Below are positions 61,755 through 64,000 of a stretch of 64,000 bases of DNA, piece by piece. This DNA comes from JADKHC01 sp047600805 (lineage in GTDB: Bacteria > Verrucomicrobiota > Verrucomicrobiia > Opitutales > Opitutaceae), in assembly GCA_047600805.1 (NCBI GenBank), contig JASGKG010000001.1:2170001-2234000 (forward strand), given 5' to 3'. Every line of letters starts with the position of its first letter. The stretch's first letter is position 1. The notes under the pieces were generated by a model. The model was not told the origin of the DNA. It did no database searches and saw only the letters and a list, made by a program, of their open reading frames with translations. Position numbers and translations under genes: made by a program.

Positions 61755-61868
61755 CGCACTTCGCGCGTGTTCGTGCGGCGTGGCCAGCGCATTCGACATT
61801 CGCACTGAGTTTCACGTCGCTCTTTCGAACCCGCGTGCACGGAGTGCCCGCGCCACCTCGATCCACAA
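61755..61868. repeat. Duplicated intergenic block, copy B
   Basis: This block is similar to 59416-59530, with TTTCACGTCGCTCT, AACCCGCGTGCACGGAGTGC and CCGCGCCACCT in the same order. It contains intergenic repeat copy 3 (61830-61858), whose 29 bases match copy 2 almost exactly. Confidence 0.7.
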
Positions 61869-61947
61869 GGCCCGGCCTCAGCAAGGCCAGATCCTCAGCG
61901 TGCGTCCCGGTTGCTTTGAGGGCGGCACCCGTCGCGTCGGAGCGAAG

Positions 61948-62262
61948 ACTTCTCGGATGGGAGCTGTTGTCGTTTGCTTTGGAGCTACGTCCGTTTGGTT
62001 CGGAGCGGCTTCCGTTTGCTTCTGAGCCAGAGGTTTTCGGACGTGCGCCGACACTTTTCGCTCCTAAGCCGCTTCTGTTTGGTTGGGAGCTAACGCCGTT
62101 CGGAACAGAGCCGACACTTTTCTCCTCTACTCCAGCACTTTTCGAATCGGAGCTACCAGTTTTCGCTTCTGAGCTAAGACTTTTCGGATGGGAGCTAAAG
62201 GTTTTCGGAACGGAGCTAAACCTTTTCGGCTCTTCCAAGCTGCCGTTTTACAACAACCTGCG
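61948..62262. repeat. Array of fifteen 21-bp tandem repeats in exact register
   Basis: The consensus of each 21-bp unit is ACTTTTCGGATGGGAGCTAA plus one base. Well-matched units are ACTTTTCGGATGGGAGCTAA (62179), GGTTTTCGGAACGGAGCTAA (62200), ACTTTTCGAATCGGAGCTAC (62137) and ACTTCTCGGATGGGAGCTGT (61948). Units are degenerate, but the 21-bp period never slips over 315 bp. One or two weaker units may precede it from about 61906. In frame, the units would encode heptads of S-S-x-P-K-x-x type on the minus strand, or x-L-F-G-x-E-L on the plus strand. Confidence 0.85.
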
Positions 62263-62549
62263 CGTTTTCGCCTCTTGCTCGCATTTACCTCCTGCCATTC
62301 CTCGGCAAAATACCCGTTCCCGTGGCATCGATAATGCCGGATCTTTGCAATTTGGCGGTATTCAACGGCCTGACCTTTTCTTGGCCGTCCGTTGTATGAG
62401 GCGCTTCAGACCGAACCAAACAGGCCGATATAGGGGCCAAACCTAACGCGCCCACTTTTAACACCTCTTATCTTCCAACTTTAAATACGCACTTGTGACA
62501 TATCTGTGACAGCGGTCGGGAGGAGATATGCAACACTACATATCTTACC

Positions 62550-64000
62550 ATGAAATGGACCCTCAAAAATAGAATCCTCGTCCCGACGATATCGTTGCTC
62601 GCTATCGCAGCGGTATCAATCAGCGCCGTTTCGTTTTGGATGACCAGTAACGAACTAGAAAACACGTACGACGCTCAACTGGTCTCTATCTGTAACTCGG
62701 CCGTGTACCAAGTCGAAGAGTACGTGGGTAGCCAGAAACAGAACATTGTTCATTGGGCGTCCCAGGCACACGTCTTGACAGCGCTCCGCGACACTCCCGA
62801 GGGCAAAGCCATGCGCCAGACGGTGAGCGATGAACTCGCACACGTCCACGCCACTTATGGTTTTTATAGCAATCTCCAACTCGTCGACCTGAAGGGCGAT
62901 ACGCTCTCCTCCGACACCCCCGGCAACGTCGGCACGCTCAACGTCGCGGAGCGTCAATATTTCAGAGATGCCGCTACCGGCAAAGTCATCATCTCGGACG
63001 TACTTAAAAGCAAAATCGATGGCATTCCCATCGTCGTGATCGCCGCACCCGTGATGGAAAACAACACCGTTCGCGGCGTGCTCTTTGGTTCGATCAGCAT
63101 GCTGTACGTGAGTGAAAACGTGATCGGAAAAATCAAGATCCTAAACACGGGCTACGCCTACATGTACGACCAGCGCGGCGTCTTCATCGCCCATCCCAAC
63201 CCAACGAAGATCCTCACCACCAATGTGAATGACTTCGATTGGGGCAAAAACATGCTCAAGGAAAAGAACGGCGAACTTTACTACACTTTTGAGGGCGTGG
63301 AAAAGATGGCCCACTTTCGGACAAGCGAAAAACTTGGTTGGGGCGTCGCGGCCACTCTTCCGATGCACGAGATGATGGCTTCGACCCGCCGCATGGGTGC
63401 CATCAATCTCGCTTTGGGGCTCGGAGCTCTGGCGCTGGGGATTGGTTTAATGTTGTACGTCGCACGCGGGATCACGAAACCGATCCTCCACGCCACGGAG
63501 CAACTCTCCGCCGGTGCTCGCGAGACCAGTTCTGCCGCCGGCCAAGTCGCGGTCGCGAGCCAGGCACTCGCACAAGGTTCCACCGAACAAGCCGCCTCGC
63601 TGGAGGAAACCAGCGCTTCACTGGAAGAAATGTCCAGCGTCACAAATCGGAATGCCGAATCGGCTGACAAGGCCAACGAACTCACTCGCGCCGCCCGCAA
63701 AGCCGCCGATACGGGGGCCGAGGACATGCATGTGATGAACACCGCAATGCAGGACATCAAAGCCTCCAGCGACGACATCGCAAAGATCATCAAGACGATC
63801 GACGAAATCGCTTTCCAAACCAATATCCTAGCTCTAAACGCGGCAGTCGAAGCAGCCCGCGCGGGCGAAACGGGCGCAGGATTCGCCGTCGTCGCCGACG
63901 AGGTGCGCAATCTCGCCCAGCGTGCCGCTCAAGCCGCCCGCGAAACCGCCGGCAAGATCGAAGGTGCCATCGCCAAAACCGACCAAGGCGTACAGATCAG
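62550..64000 (+). CDS. Methyl-accepting chemotaxis protein with dCache-type sensor, cut by the right edge
   Basis: The frame stays open to the right edge (483 codons visible), so the C-terminus is missing. The protein has a membrane helix (PTISLLAIAAVSISAVSFWM) and an extracellular sensor of about 240 residues with the Cache pattern (LQLVDLKGDTLSSDTPGNVG, RQYFRDAATGKVIISDVLKS, IPIVVIAAPVMENNTVRGVL, YAYMYDQRGVFIAHPNPTKI). A second membrane helix (INLALGLGALALGIGLMLYV) leads to the signalling coiled coil. The tip DEIAFQTNILALNAAVEAAR is present. The signalling part is nearly the same as that of the protein at 11634, while the sensor differs (Cache versus helical bundle). Cache domains bind small acids, amino acids or similar ligands. 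No HAMP domain is obvious. Confidence 0.92.
   Translation, partial: MKWTLKNRILVPTISLLAIAAVSISAVSFWMTSNELENTYDAQLVSICNSAVYQVEEYVGSQKQNIVHWASQAHVLTALRDTPEGKAMRQTVSDELAHVHATYGFYSNLQLVDLKGDTLSSDTPGNVGTLNVAERQYFRDAATGKVIISDVLKSKIDGIPIVVIAAPVMENNTVRGVLFGSISMLYVSENVIGKIKILNTGYAYMYDQRGVFIAHPNPTKILTTNVNDFDWGKNMLKEKNGELYYTFEGVEKMAHFRTSEKLGWGVAATLPMHEMMASTRRMGAINLALGLGALALGIGLMLYVARGITKPILHATEQLSAGARETSSAAGQVAVASQALAQGSTEQAASLEETSASLEEMSSVTNRNAESADKANELTRAARKAADTGAEDMHVMNTAMQDIKASSDDIAKIIKTIDEIAFQTNILALNAAVEAARAGETGAGFAVVADEVRNLAQRAAQAARETAGKIEGAIAKTDQGVQI

Larger units (their letters stand above)
61659..62549. other. 891-bp region without a confident gene; holds repeats
   Basis: The region contains the conserved upstream element of sigma-TonB gene 2, the duplicated block B with repeat copy 3, and the 21-bp array. 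The remaining 290 bp before the chemotaxis gene should hold its promoter; I see nothing else in it. Open frames through the array on both strands give heptad repeats, but I do not trust them as genes. Confidence 0.5.

Noticed and set aside
61726..62446. Protein-coding frames across the 21-bp array on both strands
   Set aside because: Both strands give heptad patterns simply because the period is 21 bp. The minus-strand frame also runs through the duplicated intergenic block, so I list the DNA repeat instead. This stays open.
62518..62569. Thirteen-codon leader frame after a GGGAGGAG sequence, overlapping the second chemotaxis gene
   Set aside because: The spacing between GGAGG and the ATG is short, and there is nothing else in favour of a translated leader. 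It may simply be the distant ribosome site of the receptor gene.
1..64000. CRISPR arrays, transposases, prophage genes
   Set aside because: I looked for regularly spaced direct repeats with unique spacers, DDE or HUH transposase motifs and phage structural genes and saw none. The only regular arrays are the 21-bp units without spacers and the serine codon tracts.

Overview
The window reads as chromosomal DNA of a free-living Opitutaceae-type bacterium (phylum Verrucomicrobiota). This is an inference from several things seen in the sequence. Coding is GC-rich. The TonB-dependent receptor has the N-terminal signature LSPFQVSTEKDIGY typical of that family. ECF sigma factors carry the Ala-rich C-terminal extension common in Verrucomicrobiota. 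Plant-polysaccharide enzymes carry poly-serine linkers and a Gly-rich C-terminal membrane anchor. There are no phage genes, transposases or CRISPR arrays.

Layout. 1-9.3 kb: an exported protein cut by the left edge, a SprA-related putative metalloprotease, a two-domain pectin esterase (CE12-like + CE8), a frameshifted metallo-beta-lactamase-fold relic, an orphan membrane-anchored TAXI binding protein and a secreted adamalysin-like metalloprotease. 9.4-16.5 kb: a YdeI-family protein, a two-gene lipoprotein operon, a methyl-accepting chemotaxis protein and a BvgS-like hybrid sensor kinase. 16.6-35 kb: mostly housekeeping, with aspS, an APC permease, scpA, trxA, an HDOD-GAF protein, menA, a cysC-cysD-cysN operon, acyP, tRNA-Ser(GCU), ridA and an amidase; a large GH44 glycanase sits among them. 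34.8-51.2 kb: an HtrA-like protease, then a sugar-use region (two overlapping LacI-type regulator genes, a GH1 beta-glucosidase and an AmpG-like MFS carrier), a surface-modification cluster (SxtJ-like, carbamoyltransferase, a 54-residue DUF5989 protein, SGNH-TPR protein), a TonB-dependent receptor, tRNA-Glu and tRNA-Arg, and a GH43-like enzyme. 51.5-64 kb: a giant tandem pectate lyase, a TetA-like MFS pump, two tandem sigma-factor/TonB fusion cassettes, a 21-bp tandem repeat array and a second chemotaxis receptor cut by the right edge.

How the genes work together. The enzymes point to attack on pectin (CE12/CE8, PL1) and on beta-glucan or xyloglucan (GH44, GH43-like, GH1). Uptake would go through the TonB receptor and the MFS carrier. 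Four near-identical 16-bp palindromes centred on CG lie before the first lacI gene, before the GH1 gene and twice before the TonB receptor gene. They look like operators that tie these units, spread over 12 kb, into one LacI-controlled regulon.

Most unusual content. (1) A duplicated cassette in which an ECF sigma factor is fused, through hydrophobic segments and a coiled coil, to a C-terminal TonB domain, followed at once by a gene for a membrane-anchored coiled-coil partner; both copies share a conserved upstream element. (2) An array of at least fifteen 21-bp units in exact register just outside the second cassette. (3) A shared GGGAPS-hydrophobic-Arg tail on secreted enzymes, which suggests a dedicated sorting route. 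Several genes were found by translating the raw sequence by hand: both edge genes and the DUF5989 gene.
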